From JBEKYD01 sp049509915 (GTDB lineage Bacteria > Acidobacteriota > Terriglobia > Bryobacterales > Bryobacteraceae): a DNA stretch of 10,073 bases. The stretch's first letter is position 1, and the number at the start of each line of letters is the position of its first letter. The notes beneath the pieces are model-generated. The model had not been told where the DNA came from, ran no database searches, and saw only the letters and a program-made list of their open reading frames with translations. Positions 1 through 6,674 of the stretch are shown here, piece by piece. Position numbers and translations under genes: made by a program. The DNA is taken from positions 1-10,073 of the forward strand of contig JBEKZL010000268.1 of NCBI GenBank assembly GCA_049509915.1, read 5' to 3'.

Positions 1-384
1 CCCATTGCCGACATGCTGACTCGCGTGCGCAACGCGATCCAGGCCCGCCACCCCAAGGTGGACGTGCCGGCTTCCAAGCTGAAGGCGGAAATCGCCCGCA
101 TTCTGAAGGAAGAAGGCTACATCGCCAACTACAAGGTGGCCGAAGAAGGCGCCAAGAAAACCATCAAGATCTACCTGAAGTACGCGGCCAACACGTCGCC
201 GGTGATTTCGGCGATCGAGCGCGTATCGCGTCCCGGTTGCCGGGTGTACGTGGGGCAGACCGATATTCCGCGCGTGCTGGGCGGCATGGGAATCAACATT
301 CTGACCACGGCGCGGGGGGTCATGACCGGGCGCGACGCGCACCGGGAGAAAGTGGGCGGCGAGATTTTGTGCCGCGTTTGGTAA
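1..384 (+). CDS. rpsH: 30S ribosomal protein S8, 5' end outside window
   Basis: S8 binds the central domain of 16S rRNA and is a primary assembly protein of the 30S platform; in E. coli it also represses its own operon. The reading frame is open from base 1 and reads PIADMLTRVRNA, the conserved S8 N-terminus, so the ATG at position 13 is an internal methionine and only a few codons are missing to the left. Further S8 hallmarks are PASKLKAEIARILKEEGYI, RVSRPGCRVY, the GGMGINILTTARGVMTGRDA stretch and the terminal GGEILCRVW. rplF starts 15 bases downstream, as in other spc operons. The S8-binding leader that would show autoregulation would lie upstream of the window. Confidence 0.97.
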   Translation, partial: PIADMLTRVRNAIQARHPKVDVPASKLKAEIARILKEEGYIANYKVAEEGAKKTIKIYLKYAANTSPVISAIERVSRPGCRVYVGQTDIPRVLGGMGINILTTARGVMTGRDAHREKVGGEILCRVW

Positions 385-399
385 CGAGGGCTTTCGGAT

Positions 400-936
400 A
401 TGTCGAGAATTGGTAAGAAGCCGATCCCGCTGCCGGGCGGCGTGAAGATCGCGATCGGCGAGCGGCTGGAAGTGACCGGGCTGAAGGGCAAGCTGACGGT
501 TCCGATTCCGCCGGGAATCACCATCGAGCACGCGAACGGCGGGCTCGAGGTGAAGCGGTCCGGCGACGAGCACGCGGCGCTGCACGGACTAACGCGGGCG
601 CTGGCGGCTAACGCCGTGGCGGGCGTTTCGACCGGGTTTACGCGCGAGCTGGATATCGTCGGCATCGGCTACCGCGCCGACGTCAAGGGCAAGCTCGCGA
701 CCTTTACGCTCGGCTACTCGCACCCCATCGAACTGCTGCTGCCCGACGGCGTGGACCTGAGGATCGACAAGCAGACTCACCTGGTGCTGAGCGGGTACGA
801 CAGGCAAGCGGTGGGTCAGGTGGCGGCCAATATTCGCGCCTTGCGCAAGCCGGACCCGTACAAGAACAAGGGCATTCGCTATACGGGCGAAGCGCTGCGC
901 AAGAAGGTGGGCAAGACCGGGGCGGGTGGAAAATGA
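400..936 (+). CDS. rplF: 50S ribosomal protein L6
   Basis: L6 sits near the factor-binding region of the 50S subunit, below the L7/L12 stalk, and contacts 23S rRNA domain VI. At 178 residues it has the usual length. It starts MSRIGKKPIPLPGGV, the canonical L6 N-terminus, followed by two repeated alpha/beta domains. The second ends in the family signature near residues 150-165 (PDPYKNKGIRYTGE) and a lysine-rich tail KKVGKTGAGGK. Only a weak GAGG precedes the ATG, so translation probably continues from rpsH 15 bases upstream. The stop codon overlaps the rplR start as ATGA, indicating coupled translation. Confidence 0.98.
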   Translation: MSRIGKKPIPLPGGVKIAIGERLEVTGLKGKLTVPIPPGITIEHANGGLEVKRSGDEHAALHGLTRALAANAVAGVSTGFTRELDIVGIGYRADVKGKLATFTLGYSHPIELLLPDGVDLRIDKQTHLVLSGYDRQAVGQVAANIRALRKPDPYKNKGIRYTGEALRKKVGKTGAGGK

Positions 937-1325
937 TTCGGCAAATCGAGAAAAAGGAAATCCGCAGGCGCATTCACGTGCGCATCCGGCGCAAACTGGC
1001 GGGCAGCGCCGAGCGGCCGCGCCTGGCGGTGTTCCGCAGCGTGGCGCACATCTATGCGCAGGTCATCGACGACCGGGCGGGCAGCACGCTGGTATCGGCT
1101 TCGTCGGTGGACAAGAGCGTCAAGGGCGACAAAGGCACCAAGGGCGCGGCCGCCAGAGCTTACGGCGGCAACGTGGCCTCGGCCAAGGCCATCGGCAAGC
1201 TGGTGGCGGAGCGGGCCAAAGAGAAGGGCATCACCAAAGTGGTCTTCGACCGCGGCGGCTATCCGTATCACGGGCGCATCAAGGCGCTGGCCGATGCCGC
1301 GCGCGAAGCGGGACTGGAGTTCTGA
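933..1325 (+). CDS. rplR: 50S ribosomal protein L18
   Basis: L18 binds 5S rRNA and helps anchor the 5S particle in the central protuberance of the 50S subunit. The 130-residue product has a basic N-terminal extension (RRIHVRIRRKL) and the family core SAERPRLAVFRSVAHIYAQVIDD. The C-terminal part has KVVFDRGGYPYHGRIKALADAAREAGLEF, which is nearly diagnostic for L18. The protein is about 10 residues longer than typical; the extra length lies in a Lys/Gly/Ala-rich stretch around residues 65-85. The start overlaps the rplF stop by four bases (ATGA), so the start choice is firm. Confidence 0.98.
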   Translation: MIRQIEKKEIRRRIHVRIRRKLAGSAERPRLAVFRSVAHIYAQVIDDRAGSTLVSASSVDKSVKGDKGTKGAAARAYGGNVASAKAIGKLVAERAKEKGITKVVFDRGGYPYHGRIKALADAAREAGLEF

Positions 1326-1328
1326 TTC

Positions 1329-1838
1329 ATGCGAGCGATCATGAAACGCATCGATCCGGCGGGCCTCGACCTGAAAGAGCAGGTCGTGGCCATCAACCGC
1401 GTCACCAAGGTCGTCAAGGGCGGTAAGAACCTGAGCTTTTCGGCGCTGGTGGTGATCGGCGATCCCAAGAACAAAGTGGTCGGCTACGGGGTCGGCAAGG
1501 CCAAGGAGGTCCCTTCGGCGATTCGCAAGGGGATTGAAGCGGCCAAGAAGAGCCTGCGCAAGATCAACCTGCTCGAAACCACCATTCCGCACCAGGTGCT
1601 GGGTTGCTTTGCGAGCTCCCAGGTGCTGCTCAAGCCGGCTCCGGAAGGCACGGGCGTGATCGCGGGCGGTGCCGTGCGGGCGGTGCTTTCGGCCTGTGGC
1701 GTTCCCAACGTGCTGACGAAATCGATCGGCCGGCGCAACCCGCACAACGTGGTGAAGGCCACCATCGTGGCATTGGAATCGTTGCGGGACCGGGCCCAGG
1801 TGGCGGAAATGCGCGGTTTGGCCGTGGAGAAACTCTAA
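1329..1838 (+). CDS. rpsE: 30S ribosomal protein S5
   Basis: S5 contributes to decoding accuracy and mRNA entry in the 30S subunit, contacting S4 and S8. The N-terminal double-stranded-RNA-binding-like domain is visible as the VVAINRVTKVVKGGKNLSFS stretch and GYGVGKAKEVPSAIRKGIEAA. The C-terminal domain shows EGTGVIAGGAVRAVLSACGV and GRRNPHNVVKATI. The ATG at 1329 is chosen because GGAG at 1316-1319 lies nine bases upstream, inside the end of rplR. An alternative ATG at 1341 would remove four residues and has a poorer ribosome binding site. Length (169 residues) is normal. The TAA stop shares its final A with the rpmD start. Confidence 0.98.
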   Translation: MRAIMKRIDPAGLDLKEQVVAINRVTKVVKGGKNLSFSALVVIGDPKNKVVGYGVGKAKEVPSAIRKGIEAAKKSLRKINLLETTIPHQVLGCFASSQVLLKPAPEGTGVIAGGAVRAVLSACGVPNVLTKSIGRRNPHNVVKATIVALESLRDRAQVAEMRGLAVEKL

Positions 1839-2017
1839 TGGCGGGCACGATCAGAATCAAACTGGTGCGCAGCCCCATCTGCGCGCCGCAAAAGCAGAAG
1901 CGGGTGGTGCGCGGCCTGGGCCTGCGCAAGCTCAACCAGGTGGTGGAGCGGCCGGACGCGCCCGAATTTCGAGGTATGGTGCTGAAGGTGCCGCACCTGC
2001 TGGCGATCGTCGAGTAA
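1838..2017 (+). CDS. rpmD: 50S ribosomal protein L30
   Basis: L30 is a small 50S protein that binds 23S rRNA. The 59-residue product has the typical L30 layout: a beta strand starting TIRIKLVRSPI, the helix with QKRVVRGLGLRKLNQVVE, and a closing strand around GMVLKVPHLLAIVE. It begins MAGTIRIKLVRS with its ATG overlapping the rpsE stop by one base (TAATG), a classic termination-reinitiation arrangement. GGAG in the rpsE 3' end (1827-1830) can serve as ribosome binding site. Some bacterial lineages lack rpmD; here it is intact and in its normal place between rpsE and rplO. Confidence 0.96.
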   Translation: MAGTIRIKLVRSPICAPQKQKRVVRGLGLRKLNQVVERPDAPEFRGMVLKVPHLLAIVE

Positions 2018-2033
2018 GGAGAGCGAGAAACCA

Positions 2034-2483
2034 ATGAACCTCAGTGATCTGAAACCTCCCGCTGGACAAACGACCCGCCGCAAGCGCGTGGGCCGCGGCA
2101 TGGGTTCGGGGATGGGCAAGACGTCGACCCGCGGGCACAAAGGCCAGAAGGCTGTCTCCGGTTTCGGCCAGAAGCGGGGTTTCGAAGGCGGCCAGATGCC
2201 TCTGCACCGGCGCCTGCCCAAGCGCGGTTTCACTAATATTTTCAAGAAGCACTACGCCCTGGTCAACCTCGGCAGGCTCGAAAAGCTGGAGGGCGAGAGC
2301 TTCACCGTGGACCGGTTGCTGGAACTGGGCATCGTGAAGAAGGTCGGCGACGGCGTCAAAATTCTGGCGGCCGGCCAGTTGACCCGTAAAATTACGGTGG
2401 AGGCGCACCATTTTTCCAAATCTGCCGTGGAGAAGATCGAGAAGGCCGGCGGCAAGGCCCAGGTGATCGGCGCGACCGCCTGA
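2034..2483 (+). CDS. rplO: 50S ribosomal protein L15
   Basis: L15 is a late-assembly protein of the 50S subunit with a long Gly/Arg-rich N-terminal tail that threads into 23S rRNA. The tail is seen at residues 8-60 as TTRRKRVGRGMGSGMGKTS, TRGHKGQKA and the diagnostic GFEGGQMPLHRRLPKRGF. The globular C-terminal domain follows (LLELGIVKKVGDGVKILA and a closing VEKIEKAGGKAQVIG). AAGGAG at 2016-2021, overlapping the rpmD stop, precedes the ATG by about 12 bases; the following GCGAG may also contribute. Length (149 residues) is standard. secY follows after 25 bases, as in nearly all bacteria. Confidence 0.98.
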   Translation: MNLSDLKPPAGQTTRRKRVGRGMGSGMGKTSTRGHKGQKAVSGFGQKRGFEGGQMPLHRRLPKRGFTNIFKKHYALVNLGRLEKLEGESFTVDRLLELGIVKKVGDGVKILAAGQLTRKITVEAHHFSKSAVEKIEKAGGKAQVIGATA

Positions 2484-2508
2484 GGGCCGCCGGGAATCGG
2501 ACAAGACC

Positions 2509-3906
2509 ATGAAGTTCCTTGAAGCCTTCCTCAACATCTTCCGCGTGCCGGACCTGCGGAAAAGGATGTACTTCACGCTCGGCCTGCTGGCGGTGTACCG
2601 CTTCGGCAGCCAGGTTCCCACGCCGGGAATCAACATCCAGCGCTGGCAGGAATTTTTCGGCTCGGCGCAGGGCTCGATGTTCGGATTGTTCGACCTTTTC
2701 GCGGGCGGCAATATCCGGCGGCTGACCGTGTTTGCGCTGGGCATCATGCCCTACATCACGGCGTCGATCATCCTGCAGTTGCTGACGGTAGTGATTCCGA
2801 CGCTCGAAAAGCTGCAGAAGGAAGGCGAACTGGGGCGGCGCAAGATCACCCAGTGGACGCGGTACCTGACGATCATCCTTTCGGTGATCCAATCGGCCAC
2901 CATTGCCAAAGCGCTGGAGGGGATGTCGCAGGGAATCGTCATCAATCCGGGCTTCGGTTTCGTGCTGCTGACCATTCTTTCGCTCACTACCGGCTCGGCG
3001 TTCATCATGTGGCTGGGCGAGCAGATCAGCGAGCGCGGGGTGGGCAACGGCATGTCGCTGATCATCTTCGCAGGGATCGTGGTGGGCCTGCCGAACGCCA
3101 TCCAGAACATCTACACCAACACCTTCGTGACCCACGAATGGGGCGCCATTACGCTGGTGGTGATCATCGCCATGATGGTGGCGGTAGTGGCTTTCATCGT
3201 ACTGGTGGAGCGGGGCGAGCGGCGCATTCCGGTGCAGTACGCCAAACGCGTGGTGGGGCGGCGGGTAATGGGCGGGCAATCGACCCACATGCCGCTCAAG
3301 GTGAACGCGGGGGGCGTGATTCCGGTGATTTTCGCGTCCTCGATGATGGCCTTTCCCACGACTATGCTGAACCTGGCGTTTGTGAAGAACGTGGCCTGGC
3401 TGAACGCCACTCTGCAATCAATCCGGCCCGGCGAGCCGCTGTACTACCTGCTCTCTATCCTGGCTATTATTTTCTTTTGTTTCTTCTACGTTTCCATCAT
3501 TTTCAATCCCAACGAAGCGGCCGACAATATGCGCAAGTATGGCGGCTTCATCCCAGGCATCCGGCCGGGCCGGAATACGGCCGACTATATGAACAACATC
3601 CTCACCAAGATCACCGTGGTGGGCGGCATATACCTGTCGCTACTGTGGATGCTGCCGGCGGTGATGATTTCCGGGATCAAGCTGCAGCACCTGGCCCTGG
3701 TGGGCACATGGATCGACCGGGTGGCGCCGCGGTTCCTGCTGGAAGGTTTGAACGTGCAGTTCTATTTTGGCGGCACGTCGCTGCTGATCGTGGTAGGGGT
3801 GGCGATGGATACCATCAACCAGATCGAGGCGCAATTGATCATGCGCCACTATGAAGGGTTTACTCCCCGGTCGGGACGGATTCGCGGCCGGCGGAGTTCG
3901 TTTTAG
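2509..3906 (+). CDS. secY: Protein translocase channel subunit SecY
   Basis: SecY is the ten-helix channel of the SecYEG translocon in the inner membrane; it exports unfolded proteins with SecA and inserts membrane proteins with the ribosome. The 465-residue product starts with the amphipathic N-terminus (FLEAFLNIFRVPDLRKR) and a first helix at about 21-37. The plug region follows (about 55-66), then SecY signature 1 around residues 67-91 (GGNIRRLTVFALGIMPYI). Further hydrophobic helices lie near 117-137, 149-170, 183-199, 213-233, 266-288, 311-331, 366-388 and 418-436. The cytosolic loop NMRKYGGFIPGIRPG (340-354) carries the conserved arginines used by SecA and the ribosome. It is somewhat longer than the roughly 430-443 residues usual in model species; residues 390-417 between the last two helices look extended. 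No strong ribosome binding site is seen, so coupling to rplO is likely. Confidence 0.98.
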   Translation: MKFLEAFLNIFRVPDLRKRMYFTLGLLAVYRFGSQVPTPGINIQRWQEFFGSAQGSMFGLFDLFAGGNIRRLTVFALGIMPYITASIILQLLTVVIPTLEKLQKEGELGRRKITQWTRYLTIILSVIQSATIAKALEGMSQGIVINPGFGFVLLTILSLTTGSAFIMWLGEQISERGVGNGMSLIIFAGIVVGLPNAIQNIYTNTFVTHEWGAITLVVIIAMMVAVVAFIVLVERGERRIPVQYAKRVVGRRVMGGQSTHMPLKVNAGGVIPVIFASSMMAFPTTMLNLAFVKNVAWLNATLQSIRPGEPLYYLLSILAIIFFCFFYVSIIFNPNEAADNMRKYGGFIPGIRPGRNTADYMNNILTKITVVGGIYLSLLWMLPAVMISGIKLQHLALVGTWIDRVAPRFLLEGLNVQFYFGGTSLLIVVGVAMDTINQIEAQLIMRHYEGFTPRSGRIRGRRSSF

Positions 3907-3912
3907 CCCATT

Positions 3913-4575
3913 GTGAAGGCGATTGTATTGTTCGGCTCGCCGGGTTCCGGCAAGGGTACGCAGGCGAAGCTGCTCACCAAACGGTTCGGCATTCCGCACA
4001 TCTCGACGGGCGACATGCTGCGGGAGCGGATCCGGCTGGACGGAGAACTGCCGGCCGAAGTCGGTACGGCGATGCATGCGGGGGCGCTGGCGCCGGATCA
4101 ACTGGTGAACCGCATGGTGGAAGACCGGTTGGGGTGGGTGGACGCCGCCGCGGGCTTTGTTTTGGATGGATACCCGCGTACCCTGGCGCAGGCGGGCGAG
4201 TTGTGCCGCTGGCTGGATGGGCGGGGAGTGCGGGAAGTGGTGATTTACCTCGCCGTTGATTACAATAGTATTATTGCCCGCTTGACGGGGCGGCGGCAGT
4301 GTCCCCGCTGCGGCACGCTCTACAACTTGGTTTCCCAGCCGCCCAAAGTGGATATGCAGTGCGACCGCGACGGGGAAGTGCTGGTCGTTCGCGACGACGA
4401 TAGCGAGACCGTGATCCGCGAACGGCTGGAAGCTTACGAGCGGCAAACCCGTCCGGTGCTGGAGTTCCTATGCGGGGCCGGACGGCGCGTGGAGGAAGTG
4501 GCGGCCGGCGCGGATCCGCCGGAACGCGTATTTGAAAGAATTTGCGGGATCGTAGCCAACCATGATCGTGCGTAA
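3913..4575 (+). CDS. adk: Adenylate kinase, zinc-binding LID type
   Basis: Adenylate kinase interconverts AMP + ATP and 2 ADP in the cytoplasm. The P-loop is GSPGSGKGT at residues 8-16. The AMP-binding region has STGDMLR (31-37), and the family signature FVLDGYPRT spans residues 82-90. The LID domain carries C130-x2-C133-x16-C150-x2-D153, the Cys3Asp zinc site known from Gram-positive adenylate kinases, followed by conserved arginines in TVIRERLEAYERQTRPV. It starts with GTG six bases after the secY stop, with no convincing ribosome binding site of its own, so reinitiation from secY is likely. Its last 14 bases overlap map. At 220 residues it is a long-form, complete enzyme. Confidence 0.97.
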   Translation: MKAIVLFGSPGSGKGTQAKLLTKRFGIPHISTGDMLRERIRLDGELPAEVGTAMHAGALAPDQLVNRMVEDRLGWVDAAAGFVLDGYPRTLAQAGELCRWLDGRGVREVVIYLAVDYNSIIARLTGRRQCPRCGTLYNLVSQPPKVDMQCDRDGEVLVVRDDDSETVIRERLEAYERQTRPVLEFLCGAGRRVEEVAAGADPPERVFERICGIVANHDRA

Positions 4576-5332
4576 AACCGCGGCCGAACTGGAAAAGATG
4601 CGCCGCGCCGGCCTGCTGGTGTACCAGTTACTGGGAACCCTGAAGGAGATGGCCGTGGAAGGCGTTACCACCTGGGACTTGGAGGTGGCCGCCGACAAAA
4701 TGATCGGCGATGCGGGAGCAAAGGCGGCCTTCAAGGGCTATTACGTTCCCGCCGCTGGCGAGCCATACCCGTTCGTGCTCTGTACTTCGGTCAATAGCGA
4801 GATTGTCCATGGGATGCCGAATCGCAAGCGGGTTCTGAAGAAGGGCGACATCGTTTCGATCGACACCGGGGTGAAGCTGGACGGCTACTACGGGGATTCG
4901 GCCTTGACGATCCCGATCGGGGAAGTCAGCGAGGAGACCGGGCGGCTGTTGCGGGTGACGCGCGAGGCTTTGGAACTGGCCATTGAGCGGGTGCGGGCCG
5001 GCAACCGGCTGTTCGACATTTGCGGCACGGTGGAACAGCACGTCAAGTCTAACGGATTTTCGGTGGTGCGGGAGTACGTCGGGCACGGCATCGGTACGCA
5101 GTTGCACGAGGAGCCGCAGGTCCCGAACTACGTGGACCGGAAGAACGAGAATCCCCGCTTGAAGGCGGGCATGGTATTGGCGGTCGAGCCGATGGTTAAC
5201 GCGGGCCGGCCGGAGTCGATGGTATTGAAGGACCACTGGACGGCGGTCACCAGGGACGGGTCGAATTCGGCCCACTTCGAGCACTGTATCGCGGTGACGG
5301 AGAACGGCCCCTGGGTGCTGACGCGGCCGTGA
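4562..5332 (+). CDS. map: Methionine aminopeptidase, type I
   Basis: This enzyme removes the initiator methionine from nascent proteins after deformylation, acting at the ribosome. The 256-residue protein opens IVRKTAAELEKMRRAG, as in type I bacterial enzymes, and shows the complete pita-bread dinuclear metal site: D101 in SIDTG, D112 in YGDSA, H175 in GHGIG, E209 in AVEPM and E240 in FEH. Conserved H83 (VHGMP) and H182 are also present. There is no N-terminal zinc-finger extension. The ATG lies inside the 3' end of adk (14-base overlap), which is the only sensible start because the conserved N-terminus begins there. The stop TGA overlaps the following GTG start (GTGA). Confidence 0.98.
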   Translation: MIVRKTAAELEKMRRAGLLVYQLLGTLKEMAVEGVTTWDLEVAADKMIGDAGAKAAFKGYYVPAAGEPYPFVLCTSVNSEIVHGMPNRKRVLKKGDIVSIDTGVKLDGYYGDSALTIPIGEVSEETGRLLRVTREALELAIERVRAGNRLFDICGTVEQHVKSNGFSVVREYVGHGIGTQLHEEPQVPNYVDRKNENPRLKAGMVLAVEPMVNAGRPESMVLKDHWTAVTRDGSNSAHFEHCIAVTENGPWVLTRP

Positions 5333-5562
5333 GAGTTCAGGCGACGGTCGTCGAAGAGCGCCCTTCGGCGCTGTACCTGCTGGTTTTGGAAAATCAGCGG
5401 CAGGTTTTGGCCCATCTGGTGGGCGCGGTGGAGCGGAATTTCGTCCGGCTGGTGGCGGGCGACCGGGTCGAGGTGGAGTTGGCGCCGAACGATCCGGGGC
5501 GTGGCAGGATAACCAGGAGACTGGTGGGGTCGGGCGTTGCGCGGCCCGAGAAAGCCGGATAG
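5329..5562 (+). CDS. infA: Divergent translation initiation factor IF-1 (S1/OB fold)
   Basis: IF-1 binds the 30S A site during initiation and assists IF-2 and IF-3. The 77-residue product aligns with IF-1 over one OB fold: TVVEERPSALYLLVLENQ (strands 1-2), VLAHLVG (strand 3), then VRLVAGDRVEVELAPNDPGRGRI (strands 4-5). The position between map and rpmJ is the normal infA position, which supports the assignment. It is unusual in three ways. The GTG start, overlapping the map stop as GTGA, leaves out about six N-terminal residues found in E. coli IF-1. The basic GKMR(K/M)xYIR loop is replaced by GAVERNFVR (residues 32-40). About a dozen residues extend the C-terminus. No in-frame ATG, GTG or TTG lies just upstream to restore the N-terminus. 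It may be the working IF-1 or a paralogue beside a canonical copy elsewhere. Confidence 0.85.
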   Translation: MRVQATVVEERPSALYLLVLENQRQVLAHLVGAVERNFVRLVAGDRVEVELAPNDPGRGRITRRLVGSGVARPEKAG

Positions 5563-5580
5563 ACCGGCGAGAGGCATTGG

Positions 5581-5694
5581 ATGAAGGTACGAGCGTCGGT
5601 GAAAAAAATTTGCGACAAATGCAAGGTGATCCATCGCGAAGGCGTGGTGCGGGTCATCTGCGTCAATCCCAAACATAAACAGAGGCAGGGATAA
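5581..5694 (+). CDS. rpmJ: 50S ribosomal protein L36, zinc-ribbon type
   Basis: L36 is the smallest 50S protein and binds 23S rRNA through a zinc ribbon. The 37-residue product starts MKVRASVKKICDKCKVI and ends NPKHKQRQG, matching the family almost throughout. C11, C14, C27 and H32 form the complete zinc site, so this is the zinc-containing (C+) form rather than the Cys-free form used under zinc limitation. GAGG at 5571-5574 gives a ribosome binding site six bases before the ATG. It lies 18 bases after infA and three bases before rpsM, joining the spc-type genes to the alpha-type genes. Confidence 0.98.
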   Translation: MKVRASVKKICDKCKVIHREGVVRVICVNPKHKQRQG

Positions 5695-5697
5695 GAT

Positions 5698-6084
5698 ATG
5701 GCACGTCTTGCCGGTGTGGATCTGCCGCCAGGGAAGAGGGCCGAGATCGGGCTCACGTATATTTACGGCATTGGCCGTACCCGGTCCCGCTCGCTGTTGC
5801 ACCGCTGCGGCATCGAATTCGATAAGAAAGTGCGGGATCTGTCCGAGGACGAGGTCAATCGGGTCCGGCAGATTCTCGAAGAAGAAGGCGCGGTGGAGGG
5901 CGACCTGCGCAAGGAAATCTCGATGAACATCAAGCGGCACATCGAGATGGGGTCCTACCGGGGATTGCGGCATCGCCGCAGCCTGCCGGTGCGTGGGCAG
6001 CGCACCCACACCAATGCGCGCACCCGCAAGGGACCGCGGCGCGGCACCGTGGCTAATAAGAAGAAAGCGACGGGGAAGACGTAG
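5698..6084 (+). CDS. rpsM: 30S ribosomal protein S13
   Basis: S13 sits in the head of the 30S subunit, contacts the P-site tRNA and forms intersubunit bridges with the 50S. The 128-residue product begins MARLAGVDLPPGKR and continues LTYIYGIGRTRSRSLL, the helix-two-turn-helix part of the family. The S13 signature RHRRSLPVRGQRTHTNARTR lies at about 97-116, and a Lys-rich C-terminal tail reaches the tRNA sites. AGGG at 5687-5690, inside rpmJ, gives a binding site seven bases before the ATG. With only three bases between rpmJ and rpsM there is no room for the S4-binding leader pseudoknot found ahead of rpsM in E. coli. Confidence 0.98.
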   Translation: MARLAGVDLPPGKRAEIGLTYIYGIGRTRSRSLLHRCGIEFDKKVRDLSEDEVNRVRQILEEEGAVEGDLRKEISMNIKRHIEMGSYRGLRHRRSLPVRGQRTHTNARTRKGPRRGTVANKKKATGKT

Positions 6085-6087
6085 CGT

Positions 6088-6495
6088 ATGGCCAAGGCAC
6101 CAGTCAAATCCGGCAAGAAGAAGAGCTTCAAGAAGAAGGAAAAACGCGTCGTTCACAGCGGCGTGGTCTATATTCAGGCTACCTTCAACAACACCATCGT
6201 CACCATCACAGACCATGAGGGCAACACCATCGCGTGGTCCAGCGCCGGGTCGCTCGGTTTCCGCGGGTCGCGCAAGGGAACACCTTTCGCCGCGCAGCAG
6301 GCGGCCATGACGGCATCCAACAAAGCCTCGGAAAGCGGGCTGCGCACGGTGGAAGTGCGGGTTAGCGGGCCCGGTTCCGGCCGTGAATCGGCGGTGCGCG
6401 CGCTCTCGACCGCCGGCATCGATGTCCGGGCGATCAAGGACGTCACTCCGATTCCGCACAACGGCTGCCGTCCGCCCAAGAAGCGGAGAGTGTAG
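6088..6495 (+). CDS. rpsK: 30S ribosomal protein S11
   Basis: S11 forms part of the 30S platform and lines the mRNA exit channel near the Shine-Dalgarno helix. The 135-residue product has a Lys-rich N-terminal arm (KSGKKKSFKKKEKRVVHSG), then the conserved core ATFNNTIVTITDHEGNTIAW, GSLGFRGSRKGTPFAAQQAA and the C-terminal stretch TPIPHNGCRPPKKRRV. It starts three bases after rpsM; GGGGAAG around 6072-6078 is a fair ribosome binding site. A 200-base spacer with inverted heptamer arms separates it from rpsD, although these genes are usually adjacent in the alpha operon. Confidence 0.98.
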   Translation: MAKAPVKSGKKKSFKKKEKRVVHSGVVYIQATFNNTIVTITDHEGNTIAWSSAGSLGFRGSRKGTPFAAQQAAMTASNKASESGLRTVEVRVSGPGSGRESAVRALSTAGIDVRAIKDVTPIPHNGCRPPKKRRV

Positions 6496-6500
6496 GGAGT

Positions 6501-6674
6501 TGTCAGCGACCAGCGGCCAGCTTTCAGCTCAACCGCCGGCGCTCGAAACCGGGCCGCGACCGTGGGGGGAGCGGTTCTTGATGAGCGGGACGAAGGCCTG
6601 CCACTGGCTGTAAACCGCACCTGAAGTGGAACAGAGTTTTTTGGCTGAAAGCTGAGAGCTGACCGCTGAAAGCT
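6501..6674 (+). repeat. Facing four-unit heptamer arms around a structured insert (rpsK-rpsD spacer)
   Basis: The 200-base spacer between rpsK and rpsD holds two arms of degenerate 7-base units in opposite orientation. The left arm (6501-6528) is four units of form NNYCAGC; the right arm (6644-6671) is four units GCTGANN, followed by a partial GCT. The innermost units are perfect complements (TTTCAGC at 6522-6528 and GCTGAAA at 6644-6650), and the outermost match at six of seven positions. The 115 bases between them hold a nested inverted repeat, GCGGTT at 6571-6576 and AACCGC at 6613-6618. The transcript could fold into a long imperfect stem just before the rpsD ribosome binding site. No protein-coding sense was found inside. 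It could be a dispersed repeat or small non-autonomous element; that part is inference. Confidence 0.75.

Noticed and set aside
879..1745. Long open frame on the minus strand opposite rplR/rpsE
   Set aside because: It is a low-complexity translation (many His, Arg, Ala) antisense to conserved ribosomal genes, typical of GC-rich DNA.
5695..5697. S4-binding alpha-operon leader upstream of rpsM
   Set aside because: Only three bases separate rpmJ and rpsM, so the known leader pseudoknot has no place here.
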